22,921 bases of DNA, taken from assembly GCA_934591705.1 (NCBI GenBank), contig CAKTPM010000021.1, positions 1 through 22,921 of the forward strand, given 5' to 3'. How positions within the stretch are numbered: the stretch's first letter is position 1; the number at the start of each line of letters is the position of its first letter. Under the pieces are notes generated by a model that saw nothing but the letters and a program-made list of their open reading frames with translations, was not told where the DNA came from and ran no database searches. Positions 6,533 to 12,667 of the stretch are shown here, piece by piece. The DNA is from an uncultured Oscillospiraceae bacterium (GTDB lineage: Bacteria > Bacillota > Clostridia > Oscillospirales > Oscillospiraceae). Position numbers and translations under genes: made by a program.

Positions 6533-7269
6533 TGTGCGGCCTCCTTTCTGTTCATCACCGGGCAGGAGCCCAGTGTGTCGGCCAAAATCAGGGGGAAGAT
6601 CTCCTGGGTGGTGCCCCGGTGGGCGATCTCGCCCCCGGCGATGACCACGATCTCGTCCGCCAGCTGGATGATGCGCTCCTGATGGGAGATGATGATCATG
6701 GTGGCCTTGCCCTCGGCGTGGATCTGGCCGAAGGTCTCCGTGAGGCGGGCGAAGCTCCAGAGGTCGATGCCGGCCTCGGGCTCATCGAAGATCATCAGGT
6801 CGCTGTGCCGGGCCAGAATGGTGGCGATCTCGATGCGCTTGACCTCGCCGCCGGAGAGAGAGGTGTCCACCTCCCGCTCCAGATAGTCGTTGGCGCAAAG
6901 GCCCACCCGGGTGAGATACTGGCAGCAGCGCTCCTTGCTGAGCTGCTCCTGCCCCGCCGCCAAAAGCAGCAGGTCGTGGACGGTGATGCCCTTGAACCGG
7001 GGGGGCTGCTGGAAGCCGTAGCTAATGCCGCGCTGGGCCCGCTGGGTGATGGAGAGCCCCGTGACATCCTCGCCGTTCCAGATCACCTGGCCGGAGGTGG
7101 GCTGCACCAGGCCCATGATGACCTTGGCCAGGGTGGTCTTGCCGCCGCCGTTGGGGCCGGTGAAAACCATGAGCTTATGGTCGGGGATGGTGAGGGATAT
7201 GTCCTTGAGAATGTCCGTGTCCCCCTCGGGCCCGGACACCCGATAGCAGATATTTTTCAGTTCCAGCAT
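6529..7269 (-). CDS. sufC: SufC Fe-S cluster assembly ATPase
   Basis: A 246-residue ABC-type ATPase of the Suf machinery, soluble and not a transporter. Visible motifs are Walker A GPNGGGKTT (38-46), the Q-loop in GISYGFQQPPRF, the signature LSGGEVKRIEIA, Walker B LMIFDEPEAGID and the switch IIISHQ. The GFQQP and DEPEAGIDLWS forms are typical of SufC. Length matches the family. An AAAGGAGCG ribosome binding site precedes ATG 7269. It is first in a two-gene operon with the SufB/D-like gene, so it presumably powers conformational change of that scaffold. The absence of the usual sufSUBD neighbours supports the minimal SmsCB type. Confidence 0.93.
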   Translation of the reverse strand: MLELKNICYRVSGPEGDTDILKDISLTIPDHKLMVFTGPNGGGKTTLAKVIMGLVQPTSGQVIWNGEDVTGLSITQRAQRGISYGFQQPPRFKGITVHDLLLLAAGQEQLSKERCCQYLTRVGLCANDYLEREVDTSLSGGEVKRIEIATILARHSDLMIFDEPEAGIDLWSFARLTETFGQIHAEGKATMIIISHQERIIQLADEIVVIAGGEIAHRGTTQEIFPLILADTLGSCPVMNRKEAAQ

Positions 7270-7303
7270 GGCTTTCTCGCTCCTTTGCCGTTTCTATGGT
7301 GAT

Positions 7304-7312
7304 AGTATAGCA
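7304..7312 (-). promoter_or_regulatory. Extended -10 promoter of the suf operon
   Basis: TGCTATACT on the minus strand is an extended -10 (TGnTATAAT-like) about 35 bases upstream of the sufC start; the -35 region is weak. The 14-base string AATTGTGCTATACT recurs in the tRNA-Leu promoter. Confidence 0.6.
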
Positions 7313-7469
7313 CAATTTCCGCAAAAAACTGTGATAATTGCAACTTTGTGGATGCGCGGGTAAAATTCGCCACGCACTATAGTAGCAGATGCCGCCGGAA
7401 AATGCAACGGTCAGGCACCGAAAGTTCCCATATTGTCATAGTATACCGTGGAAAGGAGTGGTGAAGACC

Positions 7470-7694
7470 GTGGAAAACCAACCGTTTGACTACCGCCTGG
7501 GCGACCGGGTGTGGCAGCGGGTCGCCCCCGGGGAAACGCCCTATCCGGAGGTCCGGGCCGCCGGAGCAGGGGAGCGGGGGCCCGCCGTGCCTCTGGCGCC
7601 CCCCGGCGACCTCTGCCGGGAGCTGCTGCGCCAGGAGCTGCGTCATGCGGCGGAATTGCTGCAAATATTGGAAAAAGGGCTTGCAAATTCTTAA
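7470..7694 (+). CDS. Small protein of unknown function
   Basis: A 74-residue frame from GTG 7470 to TAA 7694, preceded by GAAAGGAG (7451-7458), reads ENQPFDYRLGDRVWQRVAPG, then PYPEVRAAG, a proline/glycine-rich linker, and a C-terminal helix LCRELLRQELRHAAELLQIL. The opening DYRxxDRVWQRVxPGxxPYP resembles the N-terminus of short ferritin-like or rubrerythrin-like proteins of Oscillospiraceae, but the rest of such a domain is absent, so this could be a shortened relative. That comparison is from memory and unverified. In-frame GTG codons at 7458 and 7461 are too close to the ribosome binding site. Its stop lies inside the promoter of the next gene. Confidence 0.45.
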   Translation: MENQPFDYRLGDRVWQRVAPGETPYPEVRAAGAGERGPAVPLAPPGDLCRELLRQELRHAAELLQILEKGLANS

Positions 7695-7708
7695 TAAGAC
7701 GCTATAAT
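7681..7708 (+). promoter_or_regulatory. Promoter of the HD-domain gene
   Basis: TTGCAA (7681-7686) and a perfect TATAAT (7703-7708) are 16 bases apart. The -35 box lies inside the end of the preceding small frame, so the two genes are at least partly independent. Confidence 0.7.
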
Positions 7709-7738
7709 AGGCATAAACCTACAAAGGAGGTCTGCTTT

Positions 7739-8320
7739 ATGAAGGAAGTCATTTCCCGCCAAGCCGCCCTGGCGGCACTGAAGGAGTACAACAAGGAGCC
7801 CTTTCACATCCAGCACGCGCTGACGGTGGAGGGCGTGATGCGCTGGTTTGCCAACGACCTGGGCTATGGCGAGGACGCCGATTTCTGGGCCACGGTGGGC
7901 CTTCTGCACGATATTGACTTTGAGCAGTGGCCGGAGCAGCACTGCCTAAAGGCACCGGAGCTGCTGAAAAAGGCCGGCTGCAGCGAGGAGCTCATCCACG
8001 CCGTCTGCTCCCACGGCTATGGCATCTGCTGCGATGTGGAGCCCACCCACGAGATGGAAAAGGTGCTCTTTGCCGCCGATGAGCTCACGGGCCTGGTGGG
8101 GGCTGCCGCCCTGATGCGCCCCAGCCGCAGCGTCCAGGACATGGAGCTCAAGAGCTTGAAAAAGAAGTTCAAGGACAAGAAGTTCGCCGCCGGCTGCTCC
8201 CGGGATGTCATCGTCACCGGCGCTGAGCGCTTGGGCTGGGAGCTGGACACCCTGATGGAAAAGACCATGGAGGCCATGCGCTCCTGCGAGGCCTCCGTGG
8301 AAAAGGAGCTGCAGGGCTGA
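7739..8320 (+). CDS. HD-domain metal-dependent phosphohydrolase
   Basis: A 193-residue cytosolic protein with the HD signature: H26 in HIQHALTVEGVM, H57-D58 in GLLHDIDFEQWP, H in CSHGYG and D in FAADELTGLV. This pattern is that of the small HD hydrolases often annotated as HDIG-domain proteins; the likely reaction is hydrolysis of a phosphoester or nucleotide, but the substrate cannot be read from sequence. A cysteine pair in GYGICCDVEPTHEME is notable. The start at 7739 is fixed by AAAGGAGG about 9 bases upstream, although the frame is open further 5'. It has its own promoter and ends at a bidirectional terminator shared with ribU. Confidence 0.85.
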   Translation: MKEVISRQAALAALKEYNKEPFHIQHALTVEGVMRWFANDLGYGEDADFWATVGLLHDIDFEQWPEQHCLKAPELLKKAGCSEELIHAVCSHGYGICCDVEPTHEMEKVLFAADELTGLVGAAALMRPSRSVQDMELKSLKKKFKDKKFAAGCSRDVIVTGAERLGWELDTLMEKTMEAMRSCEASVEKELQG

Positions 8321-8354
8321 GTCCCGGGAAAAGCAGAAAGCAGCAGACAATAAG

Positions 8355-8385
8355 AAAACCTCCGGCAATGCCGGAGGTTTTGCTT
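8355..8385. terminator. Bidirectional terminator between the HD gene and ribU
   Basis: AAAACCTCCGGC and GCCGGAGGTTTT form a 12-base-pair stem with loop AAT, with A-runs on one side and T-runs on the other. It serves two convergent genes. Confidence 0.85.
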
Positions 8386-8994
8386 TTACTTGTGCAGCAG
8401 GGGGGACAGGGGCTTATAGATGAGGAAGCACAGCACCACATCGATGGCGCCCTTGCAGAGGGTGAAGGGTACATTGAACACCAGAAGGCAGTTGAAAAGC
8501 GCGTTGGAGGTGGGGGTCTGGGCCACGGTGCCCAGGATCTCCTGATACATGCCGATGATGGCGGGCAGGGGCAGGCCGTAGATGGACACATAGGCCGGAT
8601 ACACCACAAAGTAGTTCAGGGGCAGGGACAAAACGGCCATCAGCACCGCCCCCAGCACGGAGCCCCAAATGGCGTTCCTGCGGCTCTTGGCCCGGCGGTA
8701 GAGCATGCCGGCCACGAATACGAACACTGCGCCCAAGAGGAAGTTGCACAGCTCGCCTACGCCCAGAGAGGAGCCGAAGGGCAGGTGCAGCAGGTTTTTC
8801 ACCAGCTGGATGACAACGCCGTATACGGGGCCCAGGGCGAAGGTGCCCAGCAGGGGGGGCAGGTCGGAGATGTCCAGCTTCACGAAGGCGGGCATCAGCG
8901 GGATAGAGAACTCGATGAATTGCAGGACGAAGGCAACGGCGGTAAGCATGGCGGCCACCGCTAGGCGGTGGGTCTTTTTCTGTTGTGCGGTCAT
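8386..8994 (-). CDS. ribU: Riboflavin ECF transporter S component RibU
   Basis: A 202-residue membrane protein with about six hydrophobic helices, matching ECF S components. After the N-terminal KKTHRLAVAAMLTAVAFVLQ comes a conserved IPLMPAFVKLDISDLPPLLG segment and then GVVIQLVKNLLH, both characteristic of RibU. It captures riboflavin at the membrane and works with the shared energising module EcfA/A'/T, which is not encoded in this window. The start at 8994 follows AAAAGGAGTTATCAAC; an upstream in-frame ATG (9063) lies inside the regulatory leader and is rejected. The gene is governed by an FMN riboswitch with an intrinsic terminator, so uptake should shut off when flavin is plentiful, which strongly supports the substrate assignment. 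Confidence 0.94.
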   Translation of the reverse strand: MTAQQKKTHRLAVAAMLTAVAFVLQFIEFSIPLMPAFVKLDISDLPPLLGTFALGPVYGVVIQLVKNLLHLPFGSSLGVGELCNFLLGAVFVFVAGMLYRRAKSRRNAIWGSVLGAVLMAVLSLPLNYFVVYPAYVSIYGLPLPAIIGMYQEILGTVAQTPTSNALFNCLLVFNVPFTLCKGAIDVVLCFLIYKPLSPLLHK

Positions 8995-9014
8995 GTTGAT
9001 AACTCCTTTTGACA

Positions 9015-9058
9015 TAAAAAATTGTACACCCCGGAAGAGAATGTCTTCCAAGGTGCAC
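9015..9058 (-). terminator. Riboswitch expression-platform terminator before ribU
   Basis: On the minus strand GTGCACCTTGGAAGA and TCTTCCGGGGTGTAC pair over 15 positions (three G-U) with loop CATTC, followed by AATTTTTT. It lies between the FMN aptamer and the ribU ribosome binding site, as expected for transcriptional attenuation. Confidence 0.85.
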
Positions 9059-9092
9059 GCCAAAAAAGAGCATTATAACAAATGCCGTACAC

Positions 9093-9205
9093 GCCTTCTC
9101 TCATCCAGACTGTAACTGTCGGTATCGGAATTGCACCGATTCCTGCGCCGAGGGCGCTCGCGGACTATACCGCCGGTGGGGACTTTCACCCCGCCCCGAA
9201 GACAA
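9093..9205 (-). promoter_or_regulatory. FMN riboswitch (RFN element)
   Basis: On the minus strand the conserved RFN blocks occur in order: CTTCGGGGCGGGGTGAAA, GTCCCCACCGGCGGTA, GTCCGCGAGC, a variable stem, GGTGCAATTCCGATACCGAC, then AGTCTGGATGAGAGAAG closing P1. FMN binding favours the downstream terminator and switches off ribU. Confidence 0.95.
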
Positions 9206-9227
9206 CCATCTTTCATTGTGTGGCCCT

Positions 9228-9256
9228 ATAGTACACCATCCCCGGAGAAAATGCAA
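9228..9256 (-). promoter_or_regulatory. Promoter of the FMN riboswitch-ribU transcript
   Basis: On the minus strand TTGCAT (9251-9256) and TACTAT (9228-9233) are 17 bases apart, just upstream of the aptamer. Confidence 0.7.
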
Positions 9257-9295
9257 GAGGAAAATTCCCACCACCGGAAAAGGGCAACTTAGGAG

Positions 9296-9324
9296 TTGAG
9301 AAACGCGCAGATCCGTGCTATAAT
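9296..9324 (+). promoter_or_regulatory. Promoter of ychF
   Basis: TTGAGA (9296-9301) and a perfect TATAAT (9319-9324) have optimal 17-base spacing, divergent from the ribU promoter. Confidence 0.85.
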
Positions 9325-9366
9325 CATCCGGTAAAGGGAAACCCTGCAGCAAAGGAGAGAGTACAA

Positions 9367-10479
9367 ATGAAATTAGGTATCGTAGGTTTGCCCAATGTGG
9401 GCAAGAGCACCCTTTTTAACGCCATCACCAACGCCGGGGCTGAGAGCGCCAACTATCCCTTCTGCACCATCGAGCCCAATGTGGGCGTGGTGGCGGTGCC
9501 GGACGAGCGGCTGGACAAGCTGGCCGAGATGTACGAGCCGGATAAAAAGACCCCCGCTGTCATCGAGTTTGTGGACATCGCGGGTCTGGTGAAGGGGGCA
9601 AGCCAAGGCGCGGGCCTGGGCAACAAGTTCCTGGAGAACATCCGCCGCACGGACGCCATCGTCCATGTGGTGCGTTGCTTTGACGATGAGAACATCATGC
9701 ATGTGGTGGCCGATGCCGGCACCAATGTCCCGGTGGACCCCCTGGGGGATATCGAGACCATCGACCTGGAGCTGATCATGGCCGACCTGGAGATGGTCAA
9801 CCGCCGGGTGGAGAAGGCCGCCAAGGCCGCCAAGGGGGACAAGAAGTTCCTCCGGGAGGCGGAGATGTTCAAGGCGCTGGCTGCCCACCTGGACGCCGGC
9901 AAGTCCGCCCGCACCTTCGAATGCGGCGATGAGGACGCAGCCCTGCTGGCCACCGCCGACCTTTTGAGCTTAAAGCCCATCATCTACGCCGCCAACATGG
10001 ATGAAGGGGGCTTTGCCCACTGCGAGGATAACCCCTATTTTGTCTCGGTCCGGGATCTGGCCGCCAAGGAGGGGGCCCAGGTGCTGCCCATCTGCGCCAA
10101 GCTGGAGCAGGACATCGCCGAGCTGGACGACCCGGAGGAGCGGGCCATGTTCCTGGCAGAGCTGGGGGTGGAGAAGTCCGGCTTAGACCGGCTCATCCAG
10201 TGCAGCTACGACCTTTTGGGCCTTATCTCCTTCCTGACCTACGGCAAGGACGAGTGCCGGGCCTGGACCATCCGCAAGGGCACCAAGGCCCCCCAGGCCG
10301 CCGGAAAGATCCACAGCGACATCGAGCGGGGCTTCATCCGGGCCGAGACCATCAACTTTGCCGACATGATCGCCTGCGGCAGCGTGAACGCCGCCAAGGA
10401 AAAGGGCCTTTTGCGCTCCGAGGGCAAGGACTATGTGGTGAAGGACGGCGACATGATCTATTTCCGCTTCAATGTGTAA
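9367..10479 (+). CDS. ychF: Redox-regulated ATPase/GTPase YchF (OLA1 family)
   Basis: A 370-residue Obg-family P-loop protein, close to the usual length of about 365. It shows G1 GLPNVGKST (7-15), the switch segment NYPFCTIEPNVGVV, G3 DIAGLV (70-75) and NMDE (210-213), which replaces the NKxD guanine motif and accounts for ATP preference in this family. The C-terminal TGS domain ends with GFIRAETINFADMI and VVKDGDMIYFRFNV, the standard YchF finish. The protein binds ribosomes and is linked to stress and redox responses. An AAAGGAGAGAG ribosome binding site precedes ATG 9367. It is monocistronic with its own promoter and terminator. Confidence 0.97.
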   Translation: MKLGIVGLPNVGKSTLFNAITNAGAESANYPFCTIEPNVGVVAVPDERLDKLAEMYEPDKKTPAVIEFVDIAGLVKGASQGAGLGNKFLENIRRTDAIVHVVRCFDDENIMHVVADAGTNVPVDPLGDIETIDLELIMADLEMVNRRVEKAAKAAKGDKKFLREAEMFKALAAHLDAGKSARTFECGDEDAALLATADLLSLKPIIYAANMDEGGFAHCEDNPYFVSVRDLAAKEGAQVLPICAKLEQDIAELDDPEERAMFLAELGVEKSGLDRLIQCSYDLLGLISFLTYGKDECRAWTIRKGTKAPQAAGKIHSDIERGFIRAETINFADMIACGSVNAAKEKGLLRSEGKDYVVKDGDMIYFRFNV

Positions 10480-10510
10480 GCGCTTTCGCGAAAACCCCCT
10501 TGCGGCGTGA

Positions 10511-10546
10511 AAAGAAAAATCCCCCGGCAAAGCCGGGGGATTTTTG
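10511..10546. terminator. Bidirectional terminator between ychF and the convergent oxidase gene
   Basis: AAAATCCCCCGGC (10516-10528) and GCCGGGGGATTTT (10532-10544) form a 13-base-pair stem with loop AAA, flanked by A- and T-runs. Confidence 0.9.
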
Positions 10547-10554
10547 CTTATGGA

Positions 10555-11565
10555 TCAGCGCACGCAGTCCCGGGTGATCTCCCCGAGAGAGTGCACGCCG
10601 CACATGGCCATGGCGTCCTCCAGCTCGGCCTTGAGCTGGTTCACATAGGCAGCCACGCCCTCGGCACCGGCGCCGTAGACCATGGTCACGAAGGGACGGC
10701 CGATGAGCACGGCATCGGCACCCAGGGCCAGGGCCTTAAAGACATCCAGGCCGCTGCGGATGCCGCCGTCCACGAAGATCTTCACCTTGTCGCCCACAGC
10801 GGCGGCGATCTCCGGCAGCACCTCCGCCGTAGCGGGGCACTGGTCCAGCACACGGCCGCCGTGGTTGCTGACCACGATGGCGGCGGCGCCGGCCTCCACG
10901 GCCTTCTGGGCACCCTTGACGGTCATGATGCCCTTGACGATAAAGGGCACGCCGGCGGCGTCCACGATGCGCCGCAGCTCCTCCACGGTCTTGCTGCCGG
11001 CGGGAGGGGTGAGGTTCTTCAGGAAGGGCAGGCCGGCAGCGTCAATATCCATGGCGATGGCGGCGGGGTCCGCCTCCCGGGCGGCGGAGAGCTTGGCAAA
11101 AAGCGTCTGCTCGTCCCAGGGCTTCACGGTGGGGATGCCGCTGCGGGCGGTCTTGATGGCGTGCAGCGCGCCCTTCATCACGGCGGGGTTGGTGCCGTCG
11201 CCGGTGAAGGCGGCGATACCGGCGGCGGCGCAGGCGGAGACCAGGGTGTCGTTGTAGGTCAGGTCATCGTATTTGTCGCCATAGTGCAGCTGCATGGCGC
11301 CCACCGGGGCGGCGAAAACAGGCAGGATGAACTCCCGGCCGAAGCAGGAAAAGCGGGTGTCCACGGGCTTGTTCTCGCAGATGGTGTCCATGTTTACGCA
11401 GATCTCCTGCCACTTGGCGTAGTTGCGGATAAAGCCGGTGCCCAGGCCCTTGGCACCGGGTCCGGGAACAGCATTGCGGCAGGCCAGGCCGTTGCACACG
11501 GGGCAGGCCTTACAGTAGGGGCCCACCTGGCCGCGGGCGGCGGCGATCACTTCAGATACGGTCAT
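10555..11565 (-). CDS. FMN-dependent alpha-hydroxy-acid oxidising protein with a cysteine cluster
   Basis: A 336-residue protein of the lactate/glycolate oxidoreductase family. The FMN barrel shows FGREFILPVFAAPVGAM, then KGIMTVKGAQKAVEAGA, the catalytic histidine-arginine motif VVSNHGGRVLD, and phosphate binding by IFVDGGIRSGLDVFKALALG followed by DAVLIGRPF. It likely oxidises a 2-hydroxy acid; the substrate is unknown. The N-terminus carries C18, C21, C24 and C29 in YCKACPVCNGLAC, a CX2CX2CX4C pattern absent from classical oxidases that could bind an Fe-S cluster, which would suit an anaerobic dehydrogenase. The start at 11565 follows AAGGAG at about 9 bases; the frame is open further upstream but has no better site. 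It is monocistronic and divergent from the phosphatase gene. Confidence 0.88.
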   Translation of the reverse strand: MTVSEVIAAARGQVGPYCKACPVCNGLACRNAVPGPGAKGLGTGFIRNYAKWQEICVNMDTICENKPVDTRFSCFGREFILPVFAAPVGAMQLHYGDKYDDLTYNDTLVSACAAAGIAAFTGDGTNPAVMKGALHAIKTARSGIPTVKPWDEQTLFAKLSAAREADPAAIAMDIDAAGLPFLKNLTPPAGSKTVEELRRIVDAAGVPFIVKGIMTVKGAQKAVEAGAAAIVVSNHGGRVLDQCPATAEVLPEIAAAVGDKVKIFVDGGIRSGLDVFKALALGADAVLIGRPFVTMVYGAGAEGVAAYVNQLKAELEDAMAMCGVHSLGEITRDCVR

Positions 11566-11599
11566 GACGGTCACTCCTTGTTGTACATAATGCGACACC

Positions 11600-11628
11600 A
11601 TCTTACACGCTATTTTATAAATTTGCAA
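11600..11628 (-). promoter_or_regulatory. Promoter of the alpha-hydroxy-acid oxidase gene
   Basis: On the minus strand TTGCAA (11623-11628) and TAAGAT (11600-11605) are 17 bases apart. Confidence 0.7.
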
Positions 11629-11639
11629 CCGGAAAACAC

Positions 11640-11668
11640 TTGCCTTTCGCAAATTTTCCGCGTATACT
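11640..11668 (+). promoter_or_regulatory. Promoter of the HAD phosphatase gene
   Basis: TTGCCT (11640-11645) and TATACT (11663-11668) are 17 bases apart, divergent from the preceding promoter. Confidence 0.7.
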
Positions 11669-11708
11669 CCCAGAGAGCCGCAGCGGATACGGAAAAAGGA
11701 GAGATTTT

Positions 11709-12353
11709 ATGAAGTATAAGGCCATACTTTTCGATATGGACGGCACGGTGCTGGACACCGCGACCGACATGGCCGACGCCGTGAATGCCACCCTGGCGCG
11801 CTGGCAGCGCCCCGCCATGAGCACCCAGAGCATCGTGGACGCCACCGGCAACGGCGCCCGGGTGCTGGTGGCCAAGTGCCTGCCCCTGGGGGAGGCCGAC
11901 CCGGATTTTGAGGCCATCTACACCGACTACCGGACCTACTATGCCGCCCACTCCCTCATCAAGACCGCCCCTTATCCCGGCACGGCGGAGATGCTGCAGC
12001 GCCTGGCGGCGGCGGGGGTGAAGGTGGCCATCGTGTCCAATAAGCCGAACGAGGCGGTGCAGACTCTGGCGGAGAAGCTCTTCCCCGGCATCCCCTCCTT
12101 TGGGGAAAAGCCCGGCATCCCCCACAAGCCCGCGCCGGAGCCGGTGCTCCACGCCCTCCGAGAGCTGGGGGAGGAGGTCTCCCGGGCCCTCTATGTGGGG
12201 GACAGCGAGGTGGACATCGAGACGGCGAAAAACTGCCGCATGGACTTTGTGGGCGTCGGCTGGGGCTTCCGGGGCCGGGAGAAGCTGCTGGCGGTGGATC
12301 CCCGGGCCCTGGTGGCGGACAGCTGGGAGGATTTTCTGCAAATCATCCGTTGA
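11709..12353 (+). CDS. HAD-family phosphatase, phosphoglycolate phosphatase-like
   Basis: A 214-residue haloacid dehalogenase-superfamily hydrolase. Motif I is FDMDGTVLDT with nucleophile D9 and acid/base D11, motif II is AIVSNK, motif III is the lysine in PHKPAPEP, and motif IV is YVGDSEVDIETA. A helical cap lies between motifs I and II (about 15-80), as in Gph/PgmB-type enzymes. The likely reaction is dephosphorylation of a small phosphometabolite such as 2-phosphoglycolate; the exact substrate is not determined. AAAAAGGAGAG precedes ATG 11709. The stop codon lies inside the -35 box of the thrS promoter, so the two genes are packed but separately transcribed. Confidence 0.9.
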   Translation: MKYKAILFDMDGTVLDTATDMADAVNATLARWQRPAMSTQSIVDATGNGARVLVAKCLPLGEADPDFEAIYTDYRTYYAAHSLIKTAPYPGTAEMLQRLAAAGVKVAIVSNKPNEAVQTLAEKLFPGIPSFGEKPGIPHKPAPEPVLHALRELGEEVSRALYVGDSEVDIETAKNCRMDFVGVGWGFRGREKLLAVDPRALVADSWEDFLQIIR

Positions 12354-12378
12354 CAAACGGGAAAAAGGGGATTATAAT
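12350..12378 (+). promoter_or_regulatory. Consensus promoter of the thrS T-box transcript
   Basis: TTGACA (12350-12355) and TATAAT (12373-12378), both perfect consensus, are 17 bases apart. The -35 box overlaps the stop codon of the upstream phosphatase gene. Confidence 0.93.
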
Positions 12379-12389
12379 GTGCTCCAATC

Positions 12390-12633
12390 TTGAAAATGCG
12401 ATGACGGAGAAGAGATCCTTCCCCCGCCGCCAAAGAGAGGGGCGCCCCGGCTGAAAGCGCCCCGCGGTGAAGCAGGATCGGTACCACTTCCGAGCTGTCT
12501 GCGATGAGCAGAACGGGTGCCGCCCGTTATAGGGGCCGCGAGCGATGACCCGGCGGGTCATAAGCAGGGTGGAACCGTGGAGTAAAGTATCTTTACCTCA
12601 CCCCTGAACACATCAGGGGTGGGGCTTTTTTTA
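12390..12633 (+). promoter_or_regulatory. Thr T-box leader of thrS
   Basis: The leader has stem I (GATCCT pairing with AGGATC), a specifier-loop triplet ACC (12483-12485) in GGTACCACT coding for threonine, the conserved T-box AGGGTGGAACCGTG (12566-12579) and a terminator. The terminator is CCTCACCCCTGA (12596-12607) paired with TCAGGGGTGGGG (12613-12624), followed by a 7-T run. Uncharged tRNA-Thr should bind and promote readthrough into thrS. Confidence 0.93.
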
Positions 12634-12667
12634 TCCCTTCCCCAAGACAATGAAGGAGGAACATCCC

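Noticed and set aside
10507..11712. A 401-codon plus-strand frame across the hydroxy-acid oxidase
   Set aside because: Gly/His/Val-rich shadow that runs through a terminator and two promoters.
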